DNA of 64,000 bases from an uncultured Christensenella sp. (GCA_910579525.1 CAJTUK010000003.1:124001-188000); one strand, 5' to 3'. Counted from the first letter of the stretch, positions 9,388 to 18,447 are shown. Numbers and translations: made by a program. Notes: a model not told the origin generated them from the sequence alone.

Positions 9388-9415
9388 ATACGCGCCGCAA
9401 ATCCGCGGCGCGTAT
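9388..9415. terminator. Hairpin after the uL15-like gene, likely terminator
   Basis: Stem ATACGCGCCGC / GCGGCGCGTAT, 11 bp, 6-nt loop, followed only by an AT-rich ATAATTAAAA tail rather than a T-run, so termination may be weak. Confidence 0.5.
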
Positions 9416-9475
9416 AATTAAAACCTCGGCAATAATTTTGCGCCGTATCGCGGCGCTTTGAAACAAGGAACTTTT

Positions 9476-10543
9476 ATGAGAATTATTCACTGCGCCGATA
9501 TACATTTAGGTTCCGCAATGGATTCGCGGTTGCCCGCCGAAAAGGCGGAAGAACGGCGGCGCGAGCTACGGGCAACGTTTACTGCGCTCACCGAATACGC
9601 CAAAGAACAGGGTGTTGACGCCGTAATAATCGCGGGGGATCTGTTCGATTGCGCTCTGCCTCTTAAAAAGGATAAGGAGTTTTTTTATAACGCGGTAAAA
9701 AACACGCCGCAGACAAAATTTTTCTATCTCCGCGGCAATCACGACGCGGCGCAGTCCTATACTCTGCCGCTACCCAATCTGTTTACGTTTACCGACGCGT
9801 GGACGAGTTACGATCTCGGCGGCGTAGTAATAAGCGGGTTGGAAATTACGCGTAAAAACGCCGGTTCGTTTTATTCGGATTTAAGGCTTGACGGCGCAAA
9901 AACAAATATAGTTACGCTCCACGGACAAATCGGCGCGCAGGAGAATGCGGGAGGGATCAACCTGTCGCGCCTCGCCGGTAAAAACGTGGATTATCTTGCG
10001 TTGGGACACCTGCACGGATTTTCACAGGGAAGAATAGACGCCCGCGGCGTTTACGCTTACTCGGGCTGTCTCGAAGGCAGGGGATTCGACGAAGAGGGAG
10101 AAAAAGGTTTTATACTTATCGATACGGACGCCGCGGGAATCCGGGCGCGGTTCGTGCCGTTTGCGAAGCGCGCGGTGCGGGTCGCCTCGTTCGATATTTC
10201 GGGCGCACAAGACGCTTTTGCCGCATGCGGTTTTGTGAACGCAAATCTCAAATTCCCGCTCGGCGATATCGTGCGGGTGGTATTGAAGGGAGAAACCGAC
10301 TTTGACGTCGCCGGACTTGCCGAAGAACTGCAAACGCTTCTTATGCGCGGGGGCAGATATTATGTAGAAGTTAAGGATCTAACCTCGCGCAAACTCGATT
10401 TGTCCGAACTTTCGCGCGAGGTATCGCTTCGCGGCGAATTCGTCAGGCAGGTGCTTGCCGCGGAGGACGTTCCGGAAGAGGATAAAAAGAGAGTAATTGC
10501 GCTCGGTTTGAGAGCCGTTGAAAGCGGGGAGGCAGGGCTATGA
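9476..10543 (+). CDS. Metallophosphoesterase, SbcD/YhaO-like DNA repair nuclease
   Basis: 355 residues of the calcineurin-like superfamily. Metal-binding motifs appear in order: CADIHLG, IIAGDLFD, RGNHD, LHGQ and GHLHG. ATG 9476 is preferred over the upstream frame start at 9458 because of the AAGGA ribosome site 8 bp before it. The next gene overlaps by 4 bases and encodes an SMC-like ATPase, the usual SbcD-SbcC or YhaO-YhaN pairing, so the two should form a DNA-end-processing complex. The size and partner resemble YhaO more than classical SbcD. Substrate specificity is not visible. Confidence 0.85.
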   Translation: MRIIHCADIHLGSAMDSRLPAEKAEERRRELRATFTALTEYAKEQGVDAVIIAGDLFDCALPLKKDKEFFYNAVKNTPQTKFFYLRGNHDAAQSYTLPLPNLFTFTDAWTSYDLGGVVISGLEITRKNAGSFYSDLRLDGAKTNIVTLHGQIGAQENAGGINLSRLAGKNVDYLALGHLHGFSQGRIDARGVYAYSGCLEGRGFDEEGEKGFILIDTDAAGIRARFVPFAKRAVRVASFDISGAQDAFAACGFVNANLKFPLGDIVRVVLKGETDFDVAGLAEELQTLLMRGGRYYVEVKDLTSRKLDLSELSREVSLRGEFVRQVLAAEDVPEEDKKRVIALGLRAVESGEAGL

Positions 10544-12063
10544 AACTCGTTTCCTGCCGTATAGAAAATTTCGGCGCGATCTCGAAAGCGGAATTCGATT
10601 TCCGCGAAGGGCTAACGTGTTTTTCTAACCGCAACGGCGCGGGGAAAACTACTTTGGCGGCGTTTATAAAAGCAATGTTTTACGGGTTGCCCGCAAGCAG
10701 GGCGAACGGTAAAAAGTTTGACGACCGTAAAAGATATTACCCTTTCAACGGAGGCAGGTTCGGCGGAACGCTCGTTTTCGAGGCGGGCGGCGAAACTTAC
10801 CGAGTCGAACGTTTTTTCGGTAAAACCGGTACGTCCGGCGACGAACTTACGGTATATAAGGGGGGCAAACGGCTCAAAGACCTTTCCGCAGGACTTGGCG
10901 AGAGCGTGTTCGGGCTGGATTGCGACTCGTTCGGGCGAACGGTTTTTATGACGGCGGAAGAGCCGCAGGGCACAGCGGGAGAAGATATTTTAAATAAGCT
11001 CACAGGCAAGGTTCGTGCCGACGACGCGGGCTACGAAAGGGCGTTAAAGGCGCTCGATTCCCGCAAAAGGAAGTTAAAAGCGGGGCGCGGTTCGGGCGGG
11101 CTTATAGACAGAAAAATATCCGAACGCGAACGCTTGCGCGAAGAAGTAAAAAGACTTGAAAATATGCGTTTTTCCGCAGAACGCAAATATGCGGAAAGAG
11201 CGGGACTCGAACGTCGGGCGGAAGAACTCGAAAGCGGCTTTGCCCCGCAAGCGGTTAAGCCGGCAACCGAGCAAAGATCTCAAAAGAGCGGGGGATATGC
11301 CGCAGTTTACGCGCTTATCGTCACGTTTGCGGCGCTGTTTTCCGCGGGGGCGGTATTGTGCGCGTTTCTTTTGCCTGCGGGTATCGTCATCGCCGTCGTC
11401 GGTGCGGCGGGGCTGGCTTTCAGCCTTTTCGCTCTCCGTTCTAAAAGGAGCAAAAACAGTGCCGTTGAGGAGGATACCTCCCCGCATATGGGTCAAATAA
11501 CGCAGATATACGGCGAACTCAAGGATTTGAGAAGACGGCTCGGCGCATTAGACGTATCTATCGCCGCCGACGAAGCCGAGCTGGGGAGACTGCCCGCGTT
11601 GACGGCCGAGCTGAACAGATTAGAACTCGAAATTGAAAATTTGTCGCGGGAATATAGTATTACCGAGCTTGCGGAGAGGTATCTTTTAAAAGCCGACGAG
11701 CGGCTCAAAGTTAAGTACGTCGAGCCCGTAAAAAACGCGTTCGGACGTTATGCCGATATAATAAAGCCGGCTATAGGCGGCAAAGTCGTTTTGTGCGAGG
11801 ACTTTTCGCTCAAATTCGAAAGCGGCGGCGTGCTTTTCGACGAAAGGCATTTGAGCGCAGGGCAGCTATCCGCTTGCAGACTGTGCTTGCGGCTTGCGCT
11901 CACCGACTGCATATTCCCGCGTGAAAAACCGTTTCTCATTCTGGACGACCCTTTCACCCCGCTCGACGGCGAGAATATGGCGGGAGCAAAGCGCGCTCTT
12001 CGCATGCTTTCCGAAAGCGTTCAGATAATATATTTTACTTGTCACGAATCAAGAGAGGTATAA
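10540..12063 (+). CDS. Short SbcC/YhaN-like SMC-family ATPase
   Basis: 507 residues. The N-terminal half-site has Walker A NGAGKTT (family form usually NEAGKST). The C-terminal half has LSAGQLSACRLCLRLAL as ABC signature and LILDDPFTPLD as Walker B, so a complete RAD50-type head forms from both ends. Family coiled coils normally make the protein 850-1050 residues; here the arms are short (about 190-230 and 325-365). A strongly hydrophobic segment of two helix lengths (about 250-300) lies between them, as in YhaN-like proteins that attach to membranes. ATGA overlap with the nuclease gene gives coupled expression. Confidence 0.8.
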   Translation: MKLVSCRIENFGAISKAEFDFREGLTCFSNRNGAGKTTLAAFIKAMFYGLPASRANGKKFDDRKRYYPFNGGRFGGTLVFEAGGETYRVERFFGKTGTSGDELTVYKGGKRLKDLSAGLGESVFGLDCDSFGRTVFMTAEEPQGTAGEDILNKLTGKVRADDAGYERALKALDSRKRKLKAGRGSGGLIDRKISERERLREEVKRLENMRFSAERKYAERAGLERRAEELESGFAPQAVKPATEQRSQKSGGYAAVYALIVTFAALFSAGAVLCAFLLPAGIVIAVVGAAGLAFSLFALRSKRSKNSAVEEDTSPHMGQITQIYGELKDLRRRLGALDVSIAADEAELGRLPALTAELNRLELEIENLSREYSITELAERYLLKADERLKVKYVEPVKNAFGRYADIIKPAIGGKVVLCEDFSLKFESGGVLFDERHLSAGQLSACRLCLRLALTDCIFPREKPFLILDDPFTPLDGENMAGAKRALRMLSESVQIIYFTCHESREV

Positions 12064-12066
12064 TAA

Positions 12067-13566
12067 ATGCAATATAAAAACCCCGTAATTTTCGGAGACT
12101 TTTCCGACCCCGACGTTATCCGCGTAGGCGACGATTTTTATATGGTTGCGTCGAGTTTCAACCATGTGCCTGCTGTGCCCGTTCTGCACTCCAAAAATCT
12201 TGTGGAGTGGGAAATAATAAACTACGTAGCCGATAGACTGCCGTTTGAAAAATTTAACGAAGTGCGACACGGAGAGGGCGCGTGGGCGCCGTCGCTGCGC
12301 TATCACGACGGCAGATTTTATTGTTTGATTCCATTCCCCGACGAGGGTATTTACGTAGCCGAAACGCAAGATATTTACGGCAAATGGTCGCTGTTGCGCC
12401 CCCTGTTGACGGGCGCGGGATACGAGGACCCTTGTCCGATTTGGGCCGACGGAAAGTGTTACGTTGCGTTTGCGTTCGTAAAGAGCAGGATAGGGTTTAA
12501 TTCGAAAATAGCCGTTTTCGAAGCCGACGCCGAACTAAAAGAGAAACTTTCAGACTATAAAATAGTTTTCGACGGAACGGATTCCGCTCCCTGTATAGAG
12601 GGCCCCAAATTTTACCGTCGGGGAGATTATTACTATATTCTCGCGCCGTCGGGCGGGGTAAAATCGGGCTGGCAGGTCGCACTGCGTTCAAAGTCTGTTT
12701 ACGGTCCTTACGAGAGCAAAATAATACTTACGCAGGGCGATACGGAAGTAAACGGCCCTCATCAGGGCGCGCTTATAGATATTGACGACGGCGGCGAAAG
12801 GTGGGCGTTTATGCACTTTCAGGATATGGGCGCCTATGGCAGGGTGGTGCATTTGCAACCCGCGGTGTGGGTGGACGACTGGGTTGTCTGCGGCGAATAC
12901 GCGGGTGACAAACTCGCCGGCAATCCCGTGGGATACGGCGACTATCCCGTCGACGTGCAAACGGGATATAAAATCAATCCGTCCGACGCGTTCGAAGGCG
13001 CTGCGCTGTCGCCCGTATGGCAAACGCCGGCAAACCCCGCAAGCGGCTGGTATTCGTTCAGGCGCGGGTTGCGCTTAAACTGCGCATATTACGGGGGCAA
13101 AAGCATAGCTAACCTGCCGCAGCTGTTTATGCAAAAACCTGTTTACCGCAATTTTTCAATAAAGTGTAAGTGTAAGCTCGATTTGGTTGAAGACGGCGAC
13201 GAAGCAGGGTTCATAGTATTCGGTAAAGAGTACGCCTACGTCTGCGTGGTGCGTCGCGGCGGTTGCAATTATATGGAAATCCGCAAGGGGAGCATAGACG
13301 GCGAAACGGACGAAACAATAGCAAAATCACAGCCATATACGGACGACTCCGTCGTTTTCAGCCTTTCCGCAAAGTTCGAAAAGCCCAATTGCCTCACGTA
13401 CAAATTTTCATTCGGGGGCAGTGCGTTCACGCATAAGTTTTATGCTTCGCCCGCGGTATGGACGGGTGCCAAAACGGGAATTTACGCCCGTTCCGATACG
13501 CAGAGCAAGGGTTTTGCAACCTTTAAATACTTTCGCGTGACCTGCACCGACGGTATAAATAAGTAG
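12067..13566 (+). CDS. GH43 beta-xylosidase/alpha-arabinofuranosidase
   Basis: 499 residues, no signal peptide, so a cytoplasmic enzyme for imported xylo- or arabino-oligosaccharides. Five-bladed propeller at the N-terminus with catalytic-triad candidates Asp14 (FSDPD), Asp121 (YEDPCPIW) and Glu178 (CIEGPKFY). The C-terminal 190 residues form a beta-sandwich (GH43 C2/laminin-G-like) typical of the XynB subfamily. It starts 3 bp after the SMC gene, so it may be read through from the repair operon, and is followed by a pectin enzyme. Xylosidase versus arabinosidase cannot be told here. Confidence 0.9.
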   Translation: MQYKNPVIFGDFSDPDVIRVGDDFYMVASSFNHVPAVPVLHSKNLVEWEIINYVADRLPFEKFNEVRHGEGAWAPSLRYHDGRFYCLIPFPDEGIYVAETQDIYGKWSLLRPLLTGAGYEDPCPIWADGKCYVAFAFVKSRIGFNSKIAVFEADAELKEKLSDYKIVFDGTDSAPCIEGPKFYRRGDYYYILAPSGGVKSGWQVALRSKSVYGPYESKIILTQGDTEVNGPHQGALIDIDDGGERWAFMHFQDMGAYGRVVHLQPAVWVDDWVVCGEYAGDKLAGNPVGYGDYPVDVQTGYKINPSDAFEGAALSPVWQTPANPASGWYSFRRGLRLNCAYYGGKSIANLPQLFMQKPVYRNFSIKCKCKLDLVEDGDEAGFIVFGKEYAYVCVVRRGGCNYMEIRKGSIDGETDETIAKSQPYTDDSVVFSLSAKFEKPNCLTYKFSFGGSAFTHKFYASPAVWTGAKTGIYARSDTQSKGFATFKYFRVTCTDGINK

Positions 13567-13604
13567 CGAAATATAAATAAAATTTTACTTTTTTCAAACC
13601 TCGT

Positions 13605-14708
13605 TTGATAAACGAATCAACGCCGGACGCGCCCGTGTGGAATATAGAAAATATCCGTCACGGCAAAAAAGCGGGCTGGAATTACATAGACGGCTGTATG
13701 ATGACGTCGCTTTATTCGCTATATAAACTCACGGGCGATAAAAAATATTTGAACTTTGTAGATAATTTTATAGATTATTACGTTTTTGAAGACGGTTCGA
13801 TTTTGGGGTACGATCAGGAGACTTATAATCTCAACGACATCAACGAGGGCAGAGTTTTGTTCGATTTGTATTCCGAAACGGGCAAAGAGAAGTATAAAAA
13901 AGCTATAGAGCTGTTGTTCAGACAGCTCGAAAAGCAGCCCCGCACGGCATACGGCAATTTCTGGCATAAAAAGATTTACCCCGAACAGGTCTGGCTCGAC
14001 GGACTGTATATGGCGCAGGTGTTCTACACCCGTTACGAGACAGAATTCAACCGCGGAGGCGGCTACGCAGATATAGTCAGGCAGTTCCGCAACGTTTTCA
14101 ACAATATGTACGACAATGAGAAAAAACTCTTCTATCACGGTTGGGATTGCACTAAAAAAGCGTTTTGGAGCAACCCCGAAACGGGGCTTTCAAAGAGTTT
14201 CTGGCTGCGTGCTATAGGTTGGTTTACCGTGGGGCTCGCGGACACTATAAGCTATTTCGATTCCTTGTCGCCCAATCTTAAGGCCGAGCTTATAACTATG
14301 TTCCGTAAAACCGTCGAAGGGCTCGAAAGATATGTCGACCCCGAAAAAGATATGTTCTGGCAGGTTGTTGACAAGGCGGGCGAAGAGGGCAACTACCTTG
14401 AAACTTCAGGCAGCGCAATGATTGCCTACGCAATGATGAAGGGCGCGCGCCTCGGCTACGCGGATAAAAGGTTCGCTGCTCTGGGCGAAAGGGTGTTTGA
14501 CGGCATTTGCAGGGAATATCTCGCCGAAACCGACGGCGGACTTAATCTCGGCGGTATCTGCCTTATGGCGGGACTCGGACCCGAAGACAACAAGCGCCGC
14601 GACGGTTCTTACGAATATTACATATCCGAACCCAAGGTCGAAAACGACGCAAAGGGCACTGGACCGTTCGTTATGGCGTATACCGAAATCCGCCGTCTGA
14701 AAAAATAA
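13605..14708 (+). CDS. Unsaturated rhamnogalacturonyl hydrolase, GH105/GH88 family (YteR-like)
   Basis: Removes the unsaturated uronic acid left on pectin fragments by lyases. Alpha/alpha-barrel with family blocks WNYIDGCMM, NFWHKKIYPEQVWLDGLYM, ETGLSKSFWLRAIGW and LETSGSAMIAYAM. 367 residues from TTG 13605. The start is uncertain: there is no ATG in frame after the stop at 13578-13580, no clear ribosome site, and the first residues (INESTPDAPVWNIE) already match the family core, so 10-20 N-terminal residues may be missing or frameshifted. It follows the GH43 gene by 38 bp and ends at a terminator. Confidence 0.85.
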   Translation: MINESTPDAPVWNIENIRHGKKAGWNYIDGCMMTSLYSLYKLTGDKKYLNFVDNFIDYYVFEDGSILGYDQETYNLNDINEGRVLFDLYSETGKEKYKKAIELLFRQLEKQPRTAYGNFWHKKIYPEQVWLDGLYMAQVFYTRYETEFNRGGGYADIVRQFRNVFNNMYDNEKKLFYHGWDCTKKAFWSNPETGLSKSFWLRAIGWFTVGLADTISYFDSLSPNLKAELITMFRKTVEGLERYVDPEKDMFWQVVDKAGEEGNYLETSGSAMIAYAMMKGARLGYADKRFAALGERVFDGICREYLAETDGGLNLGGICLMAGLGPEDNKRRDGSYEYYISEPKVENDAKGTGPFVMAYTEIRRLKK

Positions 14709-14719
14709 AACAGACTTTT

Positions 14720-14750
14720 ACCGCCCGACGCAAACCGTCGGGCGTGTTTT
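14720..14750 (+). terminator. Terminator after GH105 gene
   Basis: Perfect 9-bp stem CGCCCGACG / CGTCGGGCG, 5-nt loop, then TGTTTT. It ends the GH43-GH105 transcript. Confidence 0.8.
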
Positions 14751-14852
14751 ATGCCCGCGCAATTCAAACGTTACACACTGTAAAATCAAATTGTTTGTAA
14801 TTTTTACGCGTTTGCCGTATAATCTAACCGAAAAGCAAGGAGGAGTGTAACA

Positions 14853-15695
14853 ATGACAACCGGCGAAAAAATAACAAAAGCGCGTAAAGAACTCGGACTC
14901 ACGCAGGAAGAACTTGCGGGCAAACTGGGCGTTACAAGGCAGTCGGTTTCCCGATGGGAGAGTGACCTCGCGTTCCCCGAAACGGATAAACTCGTAACAA
15001 TGAGCAAGCTGTTCGATTGCAGCGTCGATTATCTTTTAAAGTACGGAGAAGAGAACGGCGCTCCGCAACCGCAACCGTCGGAAAATCTTTTTGAAAGATT
15101 CAAAAACCGTCACTTCGAATATAAGAGCAAAAAGACTGTGAACGGGTTGCCGCTCGTGCACGTCAATATCGGTTGGGGCAGAACGGCGAAAGGCGTTATA
15201 GCAATCGGGCTTAAAGCCTACGGCGTGTTGGCGGTCGGCCTGCTCGCCTGCGGAGTTTTCTCGTTCGGTTTGCTTGCCGTAGGTCTGATTGCTCTAGGCA
15301 CTCTCGGCTTGGGTTTTGCGGGGCTGGGCGCGGTGGGCTTCGGCGTGTTCGCATTCGGCGGCGCGGCGGTGGGCATAATTTCCTTCGGCGGCGTTGCGTT
15401 GGGGCTGTTTGCGTTCGGCGGTTGCGCGATAGGCGCTTTTTCTTTCGGCGGATATGCATACGGCAGTTATATTGCGATAGGCGATATGGCAAACGGCGGT
15501 ATAGCCCTCGGCGGCAGTTCGGCGAACGGCAAAGTTTTTTCGGCTACCGTAACGCAGTTTAGAGAACTCGCTCCGCAAATCTATGAGCAGTTTGACGCCG
15601 TGCCGAGCGTCTTCTCCGTCTTTACCGGCTGGTGTAAATACCTGTTTGAAGAGGTTTTGAACGGCAACGTGGTGTTGGGCGGCATAAAACTCTGA
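14853..15695 (+). CDS. XRE-family HTH protein with glycine-pentad repeat domain
   Basis: 280 residues. An N-terminal XRE helix-turn-helix (about 5-62; LTQEELAGKLGVTRQSVSRWE) is followed by a linker. Residues 114-204 then have glycine at exactly every fifth position, 19 in a row, in the pattern G-x-x-(A/S/G)-hydrophobic. A short C-terminal tail follows, predicted helical and soluble. The repeat has no charged residues over most of its length; it could be a solenoid like pentapeptide-repeat proteins or a membrane-embedded bundle of small-xxx-small helices. Good AGGAGG site before ATG 14853, with TATAAT about 37 bp upstream. A role in transcription regulation is inferred from the HTH only. Confidence 0.8.
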   Translation: MTTGEKITKARKELGLTQEELAGKLGVTRQSVSRWESDLAFPETDKLVTMSKLFDCSVDYLLKYGEENGAPQPQPSENLFERFKNRHFEYKSKKTVNGLPLVHVNIGWGRTAKGVIAIGLKAYGVLAVGLLACGVFSFGLLAVGLIALGTLGLGFAGLGAVGFGVFAFGGAAVGIISFGGVALGLFAFGGCAIGAFSFGGYAYGSYIAIGDMANGGIALGGSSANGKVFSATVTQFRELAPQIYEQFDAVPSVFSVFTGWCKYLFEEVLNGNVVLGGIKL

Positions 15696-15783
15696 TAAAA
15701 ATAAAAAAATTTAAAAAAAGTTATAAAAACGCTTGCTCGTTACGCAACGTAATATTGTAAAGTGCGGTTAAAGGAGGTTATTT

Positions 15784-16506
15784 ATGTCATATACCACAGG
15801 CGAAATTGCCAAACTTTGCAACGTAACCGTGCGCACCGTGCAGTTTTACGATAAAGAAGGGCTTTTAAAACCCGACTCGCTTTCGGAAGGCGGCAGAAGA
15901 CTCTACGGCGAAAACGGGCTCAAAACTCTGCAAATGATTTGCGCGTATAAAGATTTGGGACTGTCGCTTTCCGATATAAGGCGCATACTGTCGGATGAGG
16001 AAAACAGCCGCAAAATACTTTTGTCGGTGCTTTGCGAAAGGGAAAGGCATCTTGACAAAGAGATTGCCGAAAGCCTTGCGCAGCGCGAAAGCATAAATGT
16101 TATCAAGCAGAGCATAGCGGCAGGCAAAGCAATTCCGCCTAATATTTTCAATGACGTAAAGACTGTTATGAAAAGTAAGCGAAAACTCAAAAAATTGCGT
16201 GTAATTACAGGAATTTTAGGTACTTTTTGTACTTTGGCGCAGATTGCGACTGCGGTTGTTTGGGGAATTACGGGTATATGGATACCCTTCGCCGTCGTTA
16301 TGCCGTGCGTCATTGCTGCAATTTCGGCGCTGACCGTATGCTATTATAAGCGGGTGGAATATGTTTGCACGGATTGCGGCAAGCATTTCAAACCTACCGC
16401 AATAAGGTTCTTTTTCTCCCCGCACACGCCCAACACGCGCAGACTTACCTGTCCGCACTGCGGCGTAAAGAACTATCATACGGAAACTTATTCCGGCGAA
16501 GATTAA
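15784..16506 (+). CDS. MerR-family regulator with membrane segments and zinc ribbon
   Basis: 240 residues. Winged HTH of the MerR type at 1-70 (YTTGEIAKLCNVTVRTVQFYDKEGLL) and a coiled-coil dimerisation helix to about 125. Two hydrophobic segments lie at about 140-185, and a C-terminal Cys4-type ribbon (CTDCGKHF and CPHCGVKNYH) follows. This layout suggests a membrane-tethered regulator rather than a soluble metal sensor. AAAGGAGG precedes ATG 15784. It follows the XRE gene by 88 bp with a small inverted repeat TTACG-CAA-CGTAA at 15739-15751 that could be its operator. The inducer is unknown. Confidence 0.82.
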   Translation: MSYTTGEIAKLCNVTVRTVQFYDKEGLLKPDSLSEGGRRLYGENGLKTLQMICAYKDLGLSLSDIRRILSDEENSRKILLSVLCERERHLDKEIAESLAQRESINVIKQSIAAGKAIPPNIFNDVKTVMKSKRKLKKLRVITGILGTFCTLAQIATAVVWGITGIWIPFAVVMPCVIAAISALTVCYYKRVEYVCTDCGKHFKPTAIRFFFSPHTPNTRRLTCPHCGVKNYHTETYSGED

Positions 16507-16517
16507 TAAAACGCATG

Positions 16518-16553
16518 CGCGCCCGCGCTTTAAAAGCGCGGGCGCGTATTTTT
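16518..16553 (+). terminator. Terminator after MerR gene
   Basis: Perfect stem CGCGCCCGCGCTTT / AAAGCGCGGGCGCG followed by TATTTTTT. It separates the MerR gene from the AraC gene. Confidence 0.85.
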
Positions 16554-16564
16554 TGCCCTACATA

Positions 16565-16593
16565 TAGACAAAACGGATATAAAGTGATATAAT
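16565..16593 (+). promoter_or_regulatory. Promoter of AraC gene, predicted leaderless
   Basis: TAGACA, 17-bp spacer, TATAAT ending exactly 6 bp before ATG 16600. No Shine-Dalgarno sequence is present, so the transcript should start at or within a base of the start codon. Confidence 0.6.
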
Positions 16594-16599
16594 ACGGAT

Positions 16600-17316
16600 A
16601 TGAACGGTATAATTTTTGCCGGTAACGCGCAGGAATTCGCGGGTTCGGCAGACAGATATTTGCGTATTATCGCGCCTCAAAAAAACGGCTCGTGTGAAAT
16701 TGCTTATAGCGACGGAATAAGTTGCGTTTGCGGCGAAATCGCCGTTATACCGCCGTTTGTCAAATGCGGTTACGCCACGCGTGGCGAAGTTTTGCTCGCC
16801 TTGATCGAGCAACCGCTCACGGGGCTGAAAATTCCCGCAAAATCGGCGGAAGTTTTCGTCGGCGTGAGCTTTGCCGTTCGTCAGGCGGAAGAATTTTCAA
16901 AGTTAGGCGGAGGCGGGGCGGTTCTGTCCCCGTTGGGCGATCTGTTGGTCGGCTATATCAACTTTGCGTTCGGAGGCGAAACAAAAACGCCCGTAGTAGC
17001 GAACCTCGCCGCCCAAATAGAAAAAAACGCGTGTGACGCTCTGTTTTCGGTTGAAGACTGCATACGCAAACTGCCGCTCAACTACGACTACGTGAGAAAG
17101 CTCTTCAAAAAAGAAACGGGCGTAACCCCGCACGAATATCTTGTAAATTTGCGAATGGAGCGTGCGCGCGCCATAATTTCGGGCGGCGTTACCAATCGGT
17201 ACGGCAAATACTCCGTATCGCAAATAGCGGAAGCATGCGGATTTGCCGAGCCGCTTTATTTTTCCCGCGTGTTTAAAAAATATTTCGGTGTTTCCCCGTC
17301 GGAATACATAAAATAA
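16600..17316 (+). CDS. AraC-family transcriptional regulator
   Basis: 238 residues. The C-terminal 100 residues form the double HTH: first helix pair around YDYVRKLFKKETGVTPHEYL, second around YSVSQIAEACGFAEPLYFSRVFKKYFGVSPSEY. The N-terminal half looks like a small cupin-type sensor and matches no specific ligand class that I can name. The gene stands alone; it is followed by a separate transporter with its own TATAAT. It could control the sugar genes upstream or the AEC carrier downstream. Confidence 0.88.
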   Translation: MNGIIFAGNAQEFAGSADRYLRIIAPQKNGSCEIAYSDGISCVCGEIAVIPPFVKCGYATRGEVLLALIEQPLTGLKIPAKSAEVFVGVSFAVRQAEEFSKLGGGGAVLSPLGDLLVGYINFAFGGETKTPVVANLAAQIEKNACDALFSVEDCIRKLPLNYDYVRKLFKKETGVTPHEYLVNLRMERARAIISGGVTNRYGKYSVSQIAEACGFAEPLYFSRVFKKYFGVSPSEYIK

Positions 17317-17388
17317 ATTCGCACCACCCCCGCGTAAATTATTGCATTTAGAAAAACAGGTGCTATAATTGAATGCGGAGTTTTGAGT

Positions 17389-18408
17389 ATGGGTGAAATT
17401 TATTTAAAAGTTTTATTGATTATGGTCGTTTTTTCGGCGTTTGCCGTTCCGGGATTCGCGCTGAAAAAACTTAAAATGATAGGCGAGGGAGGCACGCTCA
17501 CCCTTTCCAATATTTTGCTTTACGTCTGCCAGCCGGCGCTCGCTATAAAAGCGTTTTGCGTGTTCTCGAAAGAGGACTGGGAAATTATTCAATCGGCGGG
17601 TACGGTAACGTTACTTAAAAACTTCGGAATTACTCTCGCCGTTTCCGTGCTTGCAATCGGTCTCGTGTTCGGGCTGTGCAAACTCGTGTTTATCAAAGCC
17701 AAAGACAAGCGAGCGGCAAACGTCTATTCGTTCGTGGCTGTATTCTCGAACTGCGGATTTTTCGGGATTCCGTTCGTTGAAATGTTTGCAGACGGCAACC
17801 CCCTTGCCGTCATGTATATAATGGTGTTTAACATAGTGTTCAACATTCTTTGCTGGACTCTGGGCGTGTTTCTTATTACGGGCAACGCAAAGACGATACG
17901 CATAAAAAAACTTGTCTGCAACCCCGCTATTCTTTCAAACGCGGTTGCACTGTTGCTGTTTTTCGTGCCGCAGATAAATATTTTTATGATGGAAGAGGTG
18001 AAGGAGTTCGCCGTTTTCCCCCAATATCTCGCGTACGCCACGGCTCCGCTGTCAATGATAATAGTTGGCATCCGCCTTGCCGAAATGTCGCCGAGACAGC
18101 TGTTCTGCAAAAAAGGTGTGTATCTTGCGGGCGGATTAAGGCTTGTTATAGCGCCGTTTTTAACCTTGCTCGTGTCGCTTCCGTTTTGGGGACTTGTCGG
18201 AGAGGGTGCGTTCAGTGAATACGTCTGGTTCGCTCCGGTCATAGCAATGGCTATGTCGCCCGCCGCTTCGGTAGTGGCTATGGCGGAAGCCTTCGGCGGT
18301 GATAAAGAAACTGCGACGGCGGCTTTCGTCACCAACACGGTGTTGAGCGTTATTACTATTCCGCTTGTAATTACCGCCGTAACGGCGATATGCGGAATTG
18401 CGGTTTAA
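17389..18408 (+). CDS. AEC (auxin efflux carrier) family transporter
   Basis: 339-residue integral membrane protein with about ten hydrophobic helices in two similar halves. It has the family signs ILLYVCQPALAIKAF in the first half and SPAASVVAMAE near the end. I start at ATG 17389, with GCGGAG 8 bp before it, rather than the TTG two codons upstream. TATAAT lies at 17364-17369. Bacterial members carry malate, other organic acids or amino acids; the substrate is not determined. Confidence 0.85.
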   Translation: MGEIYLKVLLIMVVFSAFAVPGFALKKLKMIGEGGTLTLSNILLYVCQPALAIKAFCVFSKEDWEIIQSAGTVTLLKNFGITLAVSVLAIGLVFGLCKLVFIKAKDKRAANVYSFVAVFSNCGFFGIPFVEMFADGNPLAVMYIMVFNIVFNILCWTLGVFLITGNAKTIRIKKLVCNPAILSNAVALLLFFVPQINIFMMEEVKEFAVFPQYLAYATAPLSMIIVGIRLAEMSPRQLFCKKGVYLAGGLRLVIAPFLTLLVSLPFWGLVGEGAFSEYVWFAPVIAMAMSPAASVVAMAEAFGGDKETATAAFVTNTVLSVITIPLVITAVTAICGIAV

Positions 18409-18412
18409 AAAT

Positions 18413-18447
18413 ACGCCCCGAGCATCAAAGCGCGGGGCGTTCTTTTA
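18413..18447. terminator. Bidirectional terminator between converging genes
   Basis: Stem ACGCCCCG / CGGGGCGT with a 12-nt loop and T-rich flank on the plus side and A-rich flank on the other. It serves both the AEC gene and the minus-strand GNAT gene, whose stop overlaps its edge. Confidence 0.75.
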
